Positions 23,074 to 55,024 of a stretch of DNA of 64,000 nucleotides are shown piece by piece (position 1 is the first letter of the stretch; every line of letters begins with the position of its first letter). The notes below the pieces were generated by a model. The model worked only from the letters and a program-made list of their open reading frames with translations, did no database searches and was not told where the DNA came from. Source of the stretch: Oasisia sp. SBJ-2009 (taxonomy: Eukaryota; Annelida; Polychaeta; Sabellida; Siboglinidae); assembly GCA_964017155.1 (NCBI GenBank), contig OZ024865.1, forward strand, positions 19,392,951 to 19,456,950. Reading direction: 5' to 3'. Position numbers and translations under genes: made by a program.

Positions 23074-24214
23074 ACGACACATTATATTCACAGTACATGT
23101 ACTACATTATTTCACCACTTGCATCATATAAACCTTACACCACGTGTAGTTCTACCTACATTATATGTACAACACAAAATACACGGTCACACACAACACA
23201 CACATAGAACAAACAAAACGTACAACACTCCCTCCCTCCCTCCCTCCCTCCCTCCCTCCCTCCCTCCCTCCCTCCCTCCCTCCCTCCCTCCCTCCCTCCC
23301 TCCCTCCCTCCCTCCCTCCCTCCCTCCCTCCCTCCCTCCCTCCCTCCCTCCCTCCCTCCCTCCCTCCCTCCCTCACTCACTCACTCACTCACTCACTCAC
23401 TCACTCACTCGACCACTCCTCTATTTAGCTTACTGTATCATGTTCGGCAACACATACACAAGATGATCCATGACATCTGTTCATCCTATTGCTAATACCA
23501 GGATCCAGCAGACTGTTCATTTTGATTGGCATTCCTTGGAATAATTTTGAATGCAAATATCAGCTGTGTGTCAGACACCACTCCTGCTGCCAGTTTGCGT
23601 GTATGTTTCATGTCACGTTTGTCGTCTCCTGTCCTCAGACCTACCACGTGGACCATCCCCGCATGGAAGGCGCCTTCAGGAAATATTTCCACCGAGCTGA
23701 CAAATCACAGACAACTCAGTCGAACGAGATTCTCGTTGGACACGGGAACCTGTTCCGATATTTCGCTTTACGGTAAGATTGTGTAGAGTTTTAGTAGTTA
23801 TTTAGTTTCTAATGGAAATTTATTACATCAAAGGGTGATTTGTAAATGAACATAAGTATGCATCTGTATCTGCTATTGTCATAAAATCATATTTATTTAT
23901 TAAACATCGCTGGAAACTAAGTTAGCATTTGGCGCAGGACATTAAGTTATTGTCAACTTTCAATCATCGTCCATACAAAATATAAACGGACTATCAATGT
24001 ATCTGATGAGATAATATGCAGCATGCTTCTTAATCATCAATAAAACATAGTTCTTATATGTTGCAGTGCATTGCAGTTTCCCCCGGAAGCATGGATGCGA
24101 ATCTTCATTGCGCATGCGAGCATCACGGTGTTCCACCTGAACTCGGACGGGACAGTCAGCATGAACCATTTAGGTGATGCGGGACATTTTCCGCCGGAGA
24201 AAGTCACATTCTAA
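17952..24214 (+). CDS. PGAM5: PGAM5-like mitochondrial serine/threonine phosphatase, 6 exons
   Basis: Exons: 17952-18000, 21056-21224, 21811-21917, 22423-22634, 23639-23772, 24067-24214; phases agree and give 272 residues (human about 289). Residues about 12-26 (ICAVALVILVVIL) form a membrane anchor spanning the exon 1/2 junction. WNYNWD replaces the WDPNWD assembly motif. The histidine-phosphatase core has LFLIRHG with the catalytic His, HSTMPRAVET, and VGHGNLFRY with the second His, ending in ALQFPPEAW and FPPEKVTF. PGAM5 family members dephosphorylate Ser/Thr/His on mitochondrial proteins and act in mitophagy and cell-death signalling. The linker before the core is about 18 residues shorter than in human and lacks the ESGE KEAP1-binding motif. 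Exon 1 is the least certain part; it was chosen by phase and because it completes the membrane segment. An in-frame ATG at 17853 would add 33 residues. Confidence 0.85.
20497..20800 (+). mobile_element. tRNA-derived SINE (same family as 15971)
   Basis: Head with GAGTTCGAACCC (B box), body CTCCAGTTCAATCAGCTG, and tail with GCTTTGAACAGTCC and ACTGCGCTCTGAAAG. It lies in intron 1 of the PGAM5-like gene and is more diverged than the 15971 copy. Confidence 0.75.
21405..21750. repeat. minisatellite of CTCTCTTTAACAGAA-type units
   Basis: Alternating units of about 23-26 bp, CTCTCTTTAACAGAACGGA and CTCTTTAACAGAAACGAC, fill intron 2 of the PGAM5-like gene up to about 60 bp before exon 3. The pyrimidine run plus AACAG is acceptor-like, though less so than the 5840-8017 array. 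Confidence 0.9.
22989..23067. repeat. (ACGC)/(AC)n microsatellite
   Basis: ACACGC-type repeats passing into AC dinucleotides in intron 4 of the PGAM5-like gene. Confidence 0.95.
23228..23411. repeat. (CCCT)n-(CACT)n microsatellite
   Basis: About 36 CCCT units followed by CACT units, in intron 4 of the PGAM5-like gene. The plus strand is purely pyrimidine for about 145 bp, which can favour triplex DNA. Confidence 0.97.
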
Positions 24215-24382
24215 TGCAAAACTGTCCGTTCTATGGCTTTGTGGCAGAGTGTTCATGAAAACTTTTCATACATGAAAAGATCTTTCACAAATTTCGACAT
24301 ATATTTATGCGTATAAAACTCTCCAAGAGGGTGAGGATGTCAAGACAGGAAGTCTGATAAATAGACTTACAATGTCTGCTAC

Positions 24383-24388
24383 AATAAA
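24383..24388 (+). terminator. putative polyadenylation signal AATAAA
   Basis: AATAAA 169 bp after the PGAM5-like stop codon, in an AT-rich context. It is the first canonical hexamer downstream. Confidence 0.5.
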
Positions 24389-25529
24389 TGCTTACAATGT
24401 CACCGACCCCAATGAGTACATGTCACGAAGTGCTATTCCACGGCACCGTTGATGGTCTCTAGTGTAGTTATACTAAACTGTGATAATTGATAAACCGGAC
24501 AGTATCACTGTGTTGAATACCGCTGGTCGAACATATTTACAACAAGAAGGGACACAAATGACTATCTTGTATTTTAAGGATGACTACACGTTAACTCTCA
24601 TTTGTATTTACTTTATAAAAGCTAAGAGTGGCGCAAATCCCATTGGCGACGGGTGCTGCCGTCTGTAGAAAATATTTCTCATTTTTGGCGTAAAAACTCC
24701 ACAAAGATATGGCAGTGGATTATAATTATTTTACATACTGATTATACTGTCAAAGATTGCAAACCAAAGTAGCACACGATCTGTACAGAGAATCGTTGTT
24801 TCATTGGGAGGACAGCGTTCATTGAATAGTGTTGTCGTATATCATAAACGCCAACACCAATCTACTAGCAACTTAATGACGTCACGTTATAGCAGAATGT
24901 ATTGAAAAAAAATCACGTGGTTAGTGTTTTGTAGACATGCGCCTGTGTGATAAAATACAACTGTGTTATAGAGAAATGGTCGTTCAATCCAAAACGTAGA
25001 TTCCTGGTCAAAGTGTGCTGGAGGAGACAACTAATTAACGTTTTATGGGAGCTGTGTGTTGTACTGCCCACGTATCCAACATACAACTGTAGAAAGTACA
25101 ACTCAATAGCGAGCGACGTATCATACGTATGTTCTCACTAAATCTGCAGGATTTTCCTATAAAAAAATCTGTATACAGCTGTTTGTATACATCAATTAAT
25201 CGTAACGAATAAAACGTTTTATAGTAATTTTGTCTTATGGTGTCTTTCCTCGGTTGCTAGACGAGATGCATGACGTCATAGTACTTCCGAACTATAAGAC
25301 CGCGTTTCGAAGCATATACTAGAGACAATTGTGTTCTTGCAATGTGTTGATTATACATGATGCTGACACGGCCACGTCAATCTATAAACCGTTGCTAATC
25401 TCCGCTCTATGCACCAAATGTATGGGGCAAAGTTTTGTAGGCGCCAACAGGCCTTGTGTCACATACACGTTCCTAACGTCTATATACAAGTATTATACGC
25501 TAACTTTGGAGTTCATAGAAAATCTATCA

Positions 25530-25700
25530 TAGAACGCAATGTGGATGGAAAGAGAGGAAAGGGAAGACCAAGAAGACGACGGCAGCAGGACATCAGTTAC
25601 TGGGTGGAGACCACCACCATGGAGGCAGGGAAAGGAAAATGAGCAGGGCCGCGTATTGTTGAATCATCGGGACAGTAACGTCTCCCAGAGATACGCTGAA
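25530..25700 (+). mobile_element. LINE C-terminal fragment
   Basis: The frame at 25530 reads NVDGKRGKGRPRRRRQQDIS, matching the basic GKRxRGRPRRRWxDDI segment near the C-terminus of animal LINE polyproteins. The sequence around it does not continue the match, so it is a short fossil. Confidence 0.45.
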
Positions 25701-26272
25701 CGTAAGGAGAAGAACTGTGTGGTGTCCTCCTTCCTGGCGTCACGGTTCACTGACTGGTTTGTTTCCTTTCCTCGGACCACAAGCCTATGAACTGCCGATT
25801 GGTGATAATAAAAAACCCACCCCAATGATGGTGATTTAAAGTTATTTTCTTGACTAATTGCGATGTGGTATTCGTCTAGATAAACGGGGACTATAAACGT
25901 TCGAATAGTGCCGTTGTGATGAAACACGCCTTCAGATCAGTGTTCCATGTTAACTAGAAACGTCTAGATTTATATACTCACCGGTGATGGTATCCTTAGT
26001 TTCGACGCAGAGCTGAAGAGAAGTGTGTTATGAGCCAAGCAGCAGAAACTGCGCATTACAAAGAGAAAATTTATGACAATTACCATTCCCGTCCACACAT
26101 CACAACGACGCACTGATAGGTTCTTATACATGTTGTACGTTTGGGGAATTTGCGGATTAGCAACCAATTTCAGAATAACTTGTACTTTCCTGTGGGTCGT
26201 CTCCCACATTTTTACGCGTAGAAACACGCCGTTCGCTACTGTGTCGTCACTGAATAATAAAACGTTCACCCA

Positions 26273-26313
26273 CAGTGACGTAATTTGCTTGCGTCATACT
26301 GACGTCATGCACG
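26273..26313. promoter_or_regulatory. cluster of CRE-like sites upstream of the RIIa gene
   Basis: GTGACGTAA at about 26276, TGCGTCATA at about 26292 and TGACGTCAT at about 26301 lie within 40 bp, some 380 bp before the RIIa-domain start codon. TGACGTCA is the full palindromic CREB/CREM site. The link to this gene is inference. Confidence 0.3.
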
Positions 26314-26686
26314 TTCAATGTGTATTCTGGCAAAAATACATTCCTCTATAGACTATATTCAGAACTGAAGTAAACTATCCATAGTTTATTTCTTCAAAAA
26401 TAGCTGGAAATTATATTTAATTTGTATTTTATAGCAGCGTATACAAGAATAACTACGGTATGTACGTTTCGTGCTAGTAACTATACGTTTTAAATAGGCA
26501 AATATTGACAATTATTATTATGGCATTGTTGCCTTGTTCAGTTGTTGTTGTTAATACCTTTAAAAACAAATATAGCCATTCTGCGTTCTGCAACTTCCTC
26601 TTTTCAGTAGCGAGGTCAAACGCCGCGAAGCCATCGACTAATACGTCCGTTGACTTGAACGTGGTAATCCGCTCACCGGCCGAACG

Positions 26687-26947
26687 ATGTCCTTCCCGGT
26701 CACCAAGCTCACGGTTCCGGCCGGCGTCCTGCACAATGTGAAGCTCTCCCAGCTCGTCAAACTGCGCGTGCCCGACGGATTTCTCAGGATCCTCGAGTCG
26801 CTCTACCGGGAGGTGTTGCGCGCGCAGCCCGATGACGTCATATCGTTTATGGCCCTCTACCTTGAAGATCTGCTTTGGGAACGCCGGGGCTTGGAGCAAG
26901 CCAAAGGAGACGCTGGCCCAAGCTTGTTCACTAGTGTTGATTTCTAA
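26687..26947 (+). CDS. small RIIa-domain protein (Sp17/CABYR-like)
   Basis: Uninterrupted frame of 86 codons. Residues about 27-75 (VPDGFLRILESLYREVL, then RAQPDDVISFMALYLEDLL) match the RIIa dimerisation/docking fold: the VPxGF start, the REVLRxQP turn and the hydrophobic second helix. Such domains bind A-kinase anchoring proteins and are typical of sperm-tail and ciliary proteins (Sp17, CABYR, ropporin). The N-terminus carries a short lead of about 26 residues, and the C-terminus stops soon after the domain. No intron is needed in the coding part; an acceptor-like TTTTCAG at about 26601-26607 may join a non-coding 5' exon. Which paralogue it is cannot be decided. The antisense frame here is a shadow. 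Confidence 0.75.
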   Translation: MSFPVTKLTVPAGVLHNVKLSQLVKLRVPDGFLRILESLYREVLRAQPDDVISFMALYLEDLLWERRGLEQAKGDAGPSLFTSVDF

Positions 26948-47881
<20,934 letters not shown>

Positions 47882-48197
47882 ATGTGGGATTTATTGAGGA
47901 GTTGTGGCTAGATTTGTGTTTATTTGGAGATCTCGAACAGTGATTACGAGATGAGACCATGTGTAGGCCTACATTGTGTTGCGATGACGCCAACATTTCA
48001 CAAATTTATATGTGCGTTTGATAAGTTATATAAGACATGTCTTCTCAGTAGTTTCACTTGAATCTCATAGCGTGTTAGAGTAAGCTCTTAGACTTATGTC
48101 CTTGCATGTGAAACTGTGTGGCCCATGAGTCCATGACAGTTCGTGGATTATATATATAGACGCCAACTGAGAGGCTATGTTAAATTATTATATATTA

Positions 48198-48203
48198 AAT
48201 AAA
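48198..48203 (+). terminator. putative polyadenylation signal of the NWD1-like gene
   Basis: AATAAA about 317 bp after the stop codon, followed by a TG-rich segment (ATATGTGTTATGT) of the kind bound by cleavage factors. Confidence 0.5.
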
Positions 48204-48911
48204 ATATATGTGTTATGTATTGAATCAATTGATGGTGTTGTGTATTACAATATGCTGGAGTCACATGAAAACTAGGTTTTCATAGTAATTCTAGTTCGCG
48301 TTGGTCCGACGATAGCCTGATAACAATGACTCGTACCATTTGCCACATCGCAGTTAAACTAAACAAAACCGTTCACCAAGACAAAACATCATCTTTGACA
48401 ATTAATCTGAATATGTATGAGATGGTAGTAGGGCAGGGAGCATTTGTCGCTGTTCGACTTGTGTTGTGACTTTGCTGCTACCGAGACATTTGCTCTAGAC
48501 ACTGCGCTGCAGCACAATGATCCCTCCTACAGTATTTTCCGCATAGAAGCTTAATTTAATACTCAAACGTTAACAAACTGTATGGCTAACTGACATGTTT
48601 GACGTGCATTTCACCACATTGTTGCAAGGTATGAGTTAGATAATTATTAGACAACTCAATGCCTTAAACAGTTCAACATTCCTCTGACGTAACTCTATCT
48701 GCGCTAATTTATCCACAGTCACTGGATCGTACGTCTTAGTCAAAGCGTTTCAACAAAAACAAGTTTAGTGGCGGTGTCAAGGACAAAAACCACACACAAC
48801 AGTGTTGTGTGGCTTGGCCTGGCAAATTGCAACCCCTTATCGCATGCTATGGTATATCAATTCACCGGCGTCGCTATCCGCTGGTCGAGGTTGAGTGACC
48901 AAGTGGAACCG

Positions 48912-48921
48912 GTCATGTGAC
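48912..48921. promoter_or_regulatory. conserved E-box-like site, module A
   Basis: GTCATGTGAC, a near-palindromic E-box of the MiT/TFE or USF type, 130 bp before the signal-peptide ATG. It is conserved at the same place in modules B and C but changed in D. Confidence 0.35.
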
Positions 48922-49050
48922 ATGGCTCGGTCCCTGCACGAGTAGTCTATGACTCATCTCACGGCTAAGACGGGAGAAGCATCGGCTGCCAAATCGACGA
49001 CGGAAACAGTTACATTACTACCGGTCGGACTTGATCGTAACGGCCGCAGT

Positions 49051-49111
49051 ATGGCGAGGTGGACACTGGTGGCTCTGCTGGTCACGATACTAATGTATCA
49101 CAGCACATCAG
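49051..49111 (+). CDS. signal-peptide first exon, copy A
   Basis: ATG at 49051 encodes MARWTLVALLVTILMYHSTS followed by one leftover base (G) and the donor GTGAGT. The peptide is a typical signal sequence: a positive N-terminus, ten hydrophobic residues, then a polar end. Phase 1 matches the EGF-like exon at 63123. The open frame extends 34 codons further upstream, but that part is not maintained in copy D, so the start is placed at MARW. Whether it still joins the distant exon cannot be told from sequence alone. Confidence 0.5.
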
Positions 49112-52100
49112 GTGAGTTACACAGCTCGTGTTCGGGGAATAAACTTGTTGGAATAATATATGTCAGCCAGACGTGAACATTACTTCCTGGTCCAGGTAAG
49201 CATGACGCGCTGGATAATTGAATACTTTATGTAATGACTTAGCATGTTGTTAATATAGAACGGACACGTACATAGATATAATCGACTCTAGAAGGTTGGA
49301 TTAGCTTAAGTATTTTTTGGCAGAATACTAATATAGGCGTAAGTCCAGTTACATGGAACGACTAAAGTAACTGGATAGTAGCGGTGGTAGGGTGCTTGGC
49401 CGTCTTTTGTCGACAGAGGGGAAAGGCTTAGAAACCCAACACAGGCCACCATTTCAAAGCGCGGAAGTTTTGTTCACATCACGACTTTTTGAAGAGGAAC
49501 CTCTACTTGGTGTTTGAGCTAACGGAAGAGATAACATTCGACGTTAGAGGCATAACCTGGGAGGACTAACAATGCTGGGATCTCAGGTTTATATTTAGGT
49601 TTTGTTATAAGGATATTATTCAGAAAAACTTCAGCAAAATATTGAGGCGGGATAATGTCTTAATAGTCAAGTTGCCGCTCATATACTTCCTGTAGGAGAC
49701 CCTGCAATGTTAATAACTGTAAACTTTTTTTATGGAAATGTATTTTATATAGTTAGGAGAGCAAAATTAGCTTGGTTGCACCTTGTGCAACCATGAGCAT
49801 TTCTCAGAATTCAAGATGGCGGTCTCGGCCATCTTGAATTTCAGCAAATATTCAACCTTTGATCTCAATGACATAGAAGGTCATGTAATACCTCTTTTTA
49901 AGGGATTTCCAGAACGGGGAGTCCATTTCTGGAGATATTGTTTGGATACGGTGTCGAAGTCAAGGTCAAATCAGAGGTCAAAGGTCAAATTTGACCTAAA
50001 ACCAGGAACAAATCACCTCTACAGACCATCTACTCTATAGTAAGTTGTATATTCTTGTCCCAAGCTGTTCATTTTCAAGAACCATTTAACACAAAAAACG
50101 AATGCTGTTGTATGTTTGCTATAGTCCCCCTCAATATGCTAAGTCACTACAATAACTTATTCAGTCATTTGACAGGTTTTTCAATTTGACATGCTGGAAT
50201 GTCTTGACCATAACGTGTCACATTTAATATATTTGTACTTTAGCCATTAATAGTGCGTGTTTGCTTAACAGCTCTTTATTTCTTATGCTAATGCAGACTA
50301 ATTGCATTTATTTAGCAATCACATTTTAACGGATCTGTTTAAGGAAATGTCAATATTAAAAAAGATATTGAGTTTGACAGTTTGTCCCATGGATATTGTG
50401 TCGTAGCCATAACATTTCAAGAACAGTGCCAATGCTCGAATTCGTTGAAACTAGTGCAAATCATAACTGCTCACCCCGACACTATTAACTACGCTTGTGA
50501 ATCTCGAGAGGGCTCTCAATAGTTTTGGGATGTAGTACACCCATATCACAGTCGACCTCCAACTGTATCAGACTGCATGCCTATTCCAATGGAACGATCC
50601 TCTGCGCTGGACCAACGTCATACTTCACCCGGGTATGGTGCACACTCTCATGAGTTTCCTGGGCTGTGTAGGAACACTGATGAAGGCATCAGGAGTGGAC
50701 ATTCTCATCAGCGCAGCGTTCGCTGGTATCACCAGCATAGTCAACGGAAAGGTCTGGATCAATGCTCTACGGGCATGGCCATGTTGCTGCATAATTTATA
50801 TTCGAATGGCGCCAAGACATATGAGGAGCTGCATGTCTGCCTGGAGACAGTCAGATGGCACCAGACCGGGAGGCTATGGGTGTACTGCTTTGTCAAGCAT
50901 ACACCGTTGTCGCTCATGTTCCTGCGCGAAAAGCGGAACGGTGACTTCCTCGTCCAGCAGCACTGTCTCAAGGCAATGCTGCCATACTTCTTCGCAGCAG
51001 GTCACCACAATTATGCCCGCTACCTGTGCTGGTATGTGCAACAGATGGAGCACCTTCCCCAGCGTACCAAGGAGGACCTACTGGCAGGTGCACACGTCTG
51101 TCGGCACTCGGATGGGGGACCGCAGTGCCAGCAGATCAGTTCGGAGAGCAGACATATATCAAGCGAGGGAAGGGTTCTGGAGGTACGAAGGGCATTTTAA
51201 CGAGCCCCGAGCAAGTGGTTGTGTGGGTGAATAGTTTCAGTGTGCGCGCCCACCTTGACATCGCCATGGAACATATGTACAATGAAGCTGGGGAGGAGCA
51301 GAAGCCACACGGTGAAGTAGATGGGGAGGAGAATAATAAGCACAAGGAGGAAGGAGAGGGAAGAAGGAAACTGGACGAGGTCGATCGGAAGAAGATCGCG
51401 GTGGAGCTGGAGAAGTACAGTCACCCCCTCAATGACCAGCAACAAGGTGTCTATGACATCTGCAATGGCCGAGTGGTGTCAGACACAGTGAATGTTCAGA
51501 ACGCATTGACCATCGGGAGTGAGCAGAGCAGGCAGTTCTCCGCTTCGCTAAGCAGTGAATTCCACAAGGCAATAAAGAAGAAAGTCAAAACAATGGAGTT
51601 GCTCAAGAAGGCAGTCACTGTCAAGGGAAGGCCATCTACGACGTCGTGACGCTGTTCAGTCGGCTGTTAGTCGTGGGACAGGAGTGCAGCATTGATATAG
51701 CCGATGTCTTCCAGTTTGAACTGAGTCCAGTCCCTCCGGCCCTGATCGATGAGTACGGCTGCTTGAGGAAGGGTGACAAGGCCGTGCTCGTCAAGTCTCT
51801 CAGTGTCTCTGTCATGACTCCATGTGCTCCAAACGTGGTGCTGGTTGATGCCGGCCAGCTTCTGTACCACGTCGTCTGGCCAGTCTCCAGGACTACAGGA
51901 GACCTGGCTGCAAGTTTCGGCACTCGACTGGCCCACTACCCTCCTGTCTCCAAAAAAATCATTCTGATACATATGACAGATATGACCAAGATGCTCCCAG
52001 CCCAAAGGACCATGAGCGGACGAGAAGAGGAAGAGCCAAGGTAGTGCGTCTAACCCCAAACACCCTCCTTCCATGCCGAGAAGTTATTCTTCATAATTCC

Positions 52101-52602
52101 AAGAACAACACGCTTAACAACATTCTATGCAGCTATCCCCTTCCACACAACATCCAACTTGTCAACATGCTGGACTGTGTCGTTACCCATGATGAGGCAG
52201 ACGTCACCCTCTGCAGCTACATGCTGAAAGCGGTGGCAGAAGGCGCCCAGACCATCCGAATCCTCAGTGATGATACCGACGTCTTCGTTCTCTTGCTGTA
52301 CTGGACATCAAGGATGCAAGTTGTCGCCAAGATTCAAATGGAAAAGTGGAATGGCGATGTCTTGGACATCAACGAAACTGTTCAGCGGTTAGGCCCCAGA
52401 AAGTGCAGTCAAGTTCTCGGTATCCACGCACTGTCAGGTTGCGATAGAGTGTCGTACCCCTTTGGAAAAGGAAAAAAGTCAGCGCTCAAGCTCCTAGAGA
52501 TAGATATACCAGGTCTCGATCAAGTGCTCGGTCAGCCTGGCGCGATCCCCGCTCAGCTCCAGGAGACAACACACACATTCGTCTTACCCCTCTACGGACA
52601 GA

Positions 52603-52905
52603 ATACAATACAATACAATACAATACAATACAATACAATACAATACAATACAATACAATACAATACAATACAATACAATACAATACAATACAATACAATA
52701 CAATACAATACAATACAATACAATACAATACAATACAATACAATACAATACAATACAATACAATACAATACAATACAATACAATACAATACAATACAATA
52801 CAATACAATACAATACAATACAATACAATACAATACAATACAATACAATACAATACAATACAATACAATACAATACAATACAATACAATACAATACAATA
52901 CAATA
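52603..52905. repeat. (ATACA)n array, about 60 units
   Basis: About 300 bp of perfect pentanucleotide, directly adjoining the antisense LINE tail at 52906. It is best read as the expanded simple tail of that LINE. Confidence 0.98.
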
Positions 52906-53145
52906 AAACTTTATTGTCCCGAACCGGGAAATTCATTTTGCAGCGTTCGTCGTCATAAAAATATAAAATAGAGAGTAGAGAAATAAAAAAAATGCTAATA
53001 AATTCATTATTAAAACAGTAAGTGAACATCAATCATAATAAAATACAAGATAAATTCTATAATATAATTTTAAAATTAAAGTTAAATTGTAATTGTGGTC
53101 TTCCTTTTACAAAAAAAAAAGAAAAAAAAGAAAAAGAAAAGAAGG
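52906..53145 (-). mobile_element. antisense LINE 3' end inserted in the transposon gene
   Basis: ACTTTATTGTCCCGAACCGG, then GAAATTCATTTTG, is the reverse complement of the typical L2/CR1-like 3' end (AATTTCCC, hairpin, AATAAAGT, then a simple repeat). The simple repeat here is (TATTG)n on the minus strand. The insertion lies exactly between the transposon motifs LPLYGQ (ending about 52601) and TTMNDAR (about 53150). An A-rich stretch at 53110-53145 marks the other side. Confidence 0.7.
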
Positions 53146-54229
53146 GATGTACAACAATGAACGACGCACGTGCTCACTTCTACCGTGGACATAAGAAACC
53201 TCCGCCACTGAAGAAACTTCCACCGACTGATGCCAACCTGCAGCTGCATGTGCTGCGAGCTCATCTGTGCTACTGTGGAAGGCCGCGGACCAACGTGATC
53301 CACCTGAAGAAGCTCGAAATATTGCCAACTTTGGTTGGAACATCGAAGGCTCCGCCATCACACCGGCTGTCTCAACAGCGCCAGTTGCTCCCTAAGCACT
53401 ACTGGATGTCGTTAGCTGTAGCTGCACTGCAGAGTACAAGGCATGCAGTAGCACACGCTGCAGCTGCAACAGCGCAGGCCTTTCATGCACGGACTACTGC
53501 AAATGCGAGGGAGGAGACATCTGCTGTAGTCCTTTCATCAGCAAGCAAATGGATATCGAAGACTATGAGGGGGGGCCAAGTGTCGATGACGAATAAATAT
53601 ACTCTTTATTTCCTTGTTATAATATACATGCATATCGAAAAGGCTGATAAATAAATTCAAATTCACATATGTTTTATTTCCTTAGTATATGCATGCATCT
53701 CGAATACTGAGAAATGCTATAGGTTGTACAAGTAAATTTGACCTATGACCTCTGATTTGACCTTGAATTTGACGCCGTATCCAAAACAAAACTCCAGAAA
53801 TGGGCTTCCCGTCCTGGAAATCCCTTTAAAAGAGGTATTACACGACCCTCTATGTCATCGAGATCAAAGGTTGAATATTTACTGAAATTCAAGATGGCCG
53901 AGACCGCCATCTTGAATTCTGAGAAATGCTCAAGGTTGCACAAGGTGCAACCAAGCAAATTTTGCTCTCCTAACTATATAAAATACATTTCCATAAAAAA
54001 AGTTTACAGTTATTAACATTGCAGGGTCATCATTTTGGCAACTTGACTATAAGTTTAGACAGCTATTTTGGTGATAGTTTGACGGAGTTTGCCAAGCAAC
54101 CGGGATACCTCAGCTCAGGTCACTGGGGCAAGACCAAGTGATTTAGGGATAGAGACCACCACTCTGAGTCCACGATATGTTACACATTTACCTCCTCTGG
54201 GGGATATTTTACTTCCCCACGGATGGAAC

Positions 54230-54357
54230 CAATGGTTTTAGTGAGAGGTGAACGAAATTGCCTAGGTTTCGAAACGGCGACAGGTGGAATCGGACCATCG
54301 TCCCTCTTTCGACAGTTCGGCGCTCTACCGCGCGACCACTGCGCCCCACTGGCGTTA
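54230..54357 (-). mobile_element. tRNA-derived SINE head, antisense
   Basis: The reverse complement reads like a tRNA 5' half and T-arm: GGCGCAGTGGTCGCGCGGTA (A box), then GGTCCGATTCCACC (B box). Related pieces sit in equivalent places at about 56700 and 61300. Confidence 0.6.
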
Positions 54358-55024
54358 ATATAGATAGAGCAATTCCGCCAATCATAGATGTATATCATAT
54401 TTAACTACACCTAATGTTCTGAACTATCGACCTCGTATGTCTAGAATGCTTTGGTGATCCATGCATGTTGCGGCTGTCAACCGGAAGTGTTCCGGTTGCA
54501 GCTACACAAGAACAAATGTATATGGTCACAAGTTAGAGGCTGTACGTGTATCAGAGCGTGACATCACAGTTGTATGTGGATGTGCCCCGCGGTGTAGCAA
54601 TATAACCATAGTTTAACAAGATTGCAGAGTGGCATGTATACGTGTGAATATAATTCACGTATTGTGAATCGTGTCAACTGGTCAAACTGTAGACAGACAG
54701 CAAAACGATTGGAAGATGTTCCCAGCGATAAATGCATGTTTCGAAGTCAATATGCACTGGACACTGACGATTAACTCTGCCGTTCTCCCTCCTCAATACA
54801 CATTTAGGACAAATGTCTCAACTTCTTCCTAAAAAAAGAAAACTAAAACGGTAATTTCTTATGCAGTGGAGTATCAAACCCTCGAGACTGCTCAAAGCGT
54901 TCAATTGAGCACCATCTCGACTTGCGTTCAGTCACGCTGCTGTTAACGCGCGAAGAGCATTCGTACACAAATATCAATCACTGTCTATATACAAATACTC
55001 GTTCTGACAATAGAATGCACTGCA

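Larger units (their letters stand above)
24400..26686. other. intergenic region with a LINE fragment
   Basis: No gene recognised. It holds the LINE piece at 25530-25700 and a cluster of CRE-like sites at 26273-26313. Other open frames are short and overlap on both strands. Confidence 0.5.
50540..53595 (+). pseudogene. transposon-encoded protein, frameshifted and interrupted
   Basis: Conserved pieces occur in order but in changing frames: GMVHTLMSFLGCVGTLM (50630), LKAMLPYFFAAGHHNYARYL (about 50970), IKRGKGSGG and NNKHKEEGEGRRKLDEVDRK (about 51150-51400), LLVVGQECSIDIADVF (51660), THDEADVTLCSYMLKA, RILSDDTDVFVLLLYW and IHALSGCDRVSYPFGKGKKS (52180-52480). After an insertion come TTMNDARAHFYRGHKK, LPPTDANLQLHVLRAHL (53150-53270) and a Cys-rich end CSCTAEYKACSSTRCSC ending at TAA about 53595. 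I recognise this as a repeat-encoded family common in cnidarians, molluscs and fish. The SDDTDV and HDEAD strings resemble metal-binding acids of PIN/XPG nucleases. At least four frame changes show it is dead. Confidence 0.75.
49665..54053 (+). mobile_element. 4.4-kb DNA transposon with long terminal inverted repeats
   Basis: The ends read TAGTCAAGTTGCC...GGCAACTTGACTA, flanked on both sides by TAA, a possible 3-bp target duplication. Inner inverted repeats reach about 340 bp: 49705-50000 pairs with 53731-54025, sharing CAAGATGGCGGTCTCGGCCA, for example. Inside is a degraded gene with a PIN/FEN1-like acidic motif and a Cys-rich tail. The nuclease-like signature and short duplication suggest an Academ-type element, but that family name is inference. 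The copy has several frameshifts and an internal LINE insertion, so it is inactive. Confidence 0.8.
48480..54784 (+). repeat. tandem module A (interrupted by a transposon)
   Basis: First of four related segments. It holds, in order, a remnant of a minus-strand SINE head (about 48500), conserved upstream sequence with GACCAAGTGGAACCGGTCAT, a signal-peptide exon (49051-49111), a plus-strand SINE-like piece (about 49375) and, beyond the inserted transposon (49665-54053), a minus-strand SINE-like piece (about 54230-54355). Removing the transposon leaves about 1.9 kb. Confidence 0.75.

Noticed and set aside
48949..49050. N-terminal extension of the signal-peptide exons (start at the upstream ATG)
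   Set aside because: Open in A, B and C, but copy D has a stop and frame change there; the leader would no longer be N-terminal. It is better explained as a 5' UTR.
52044..52958. 304-codon frame through the (ATACA)n array as one protein
   Set aside because: The real homology ends at LPLYGQ near 52601; the rest is microsatellite and LINE tail.
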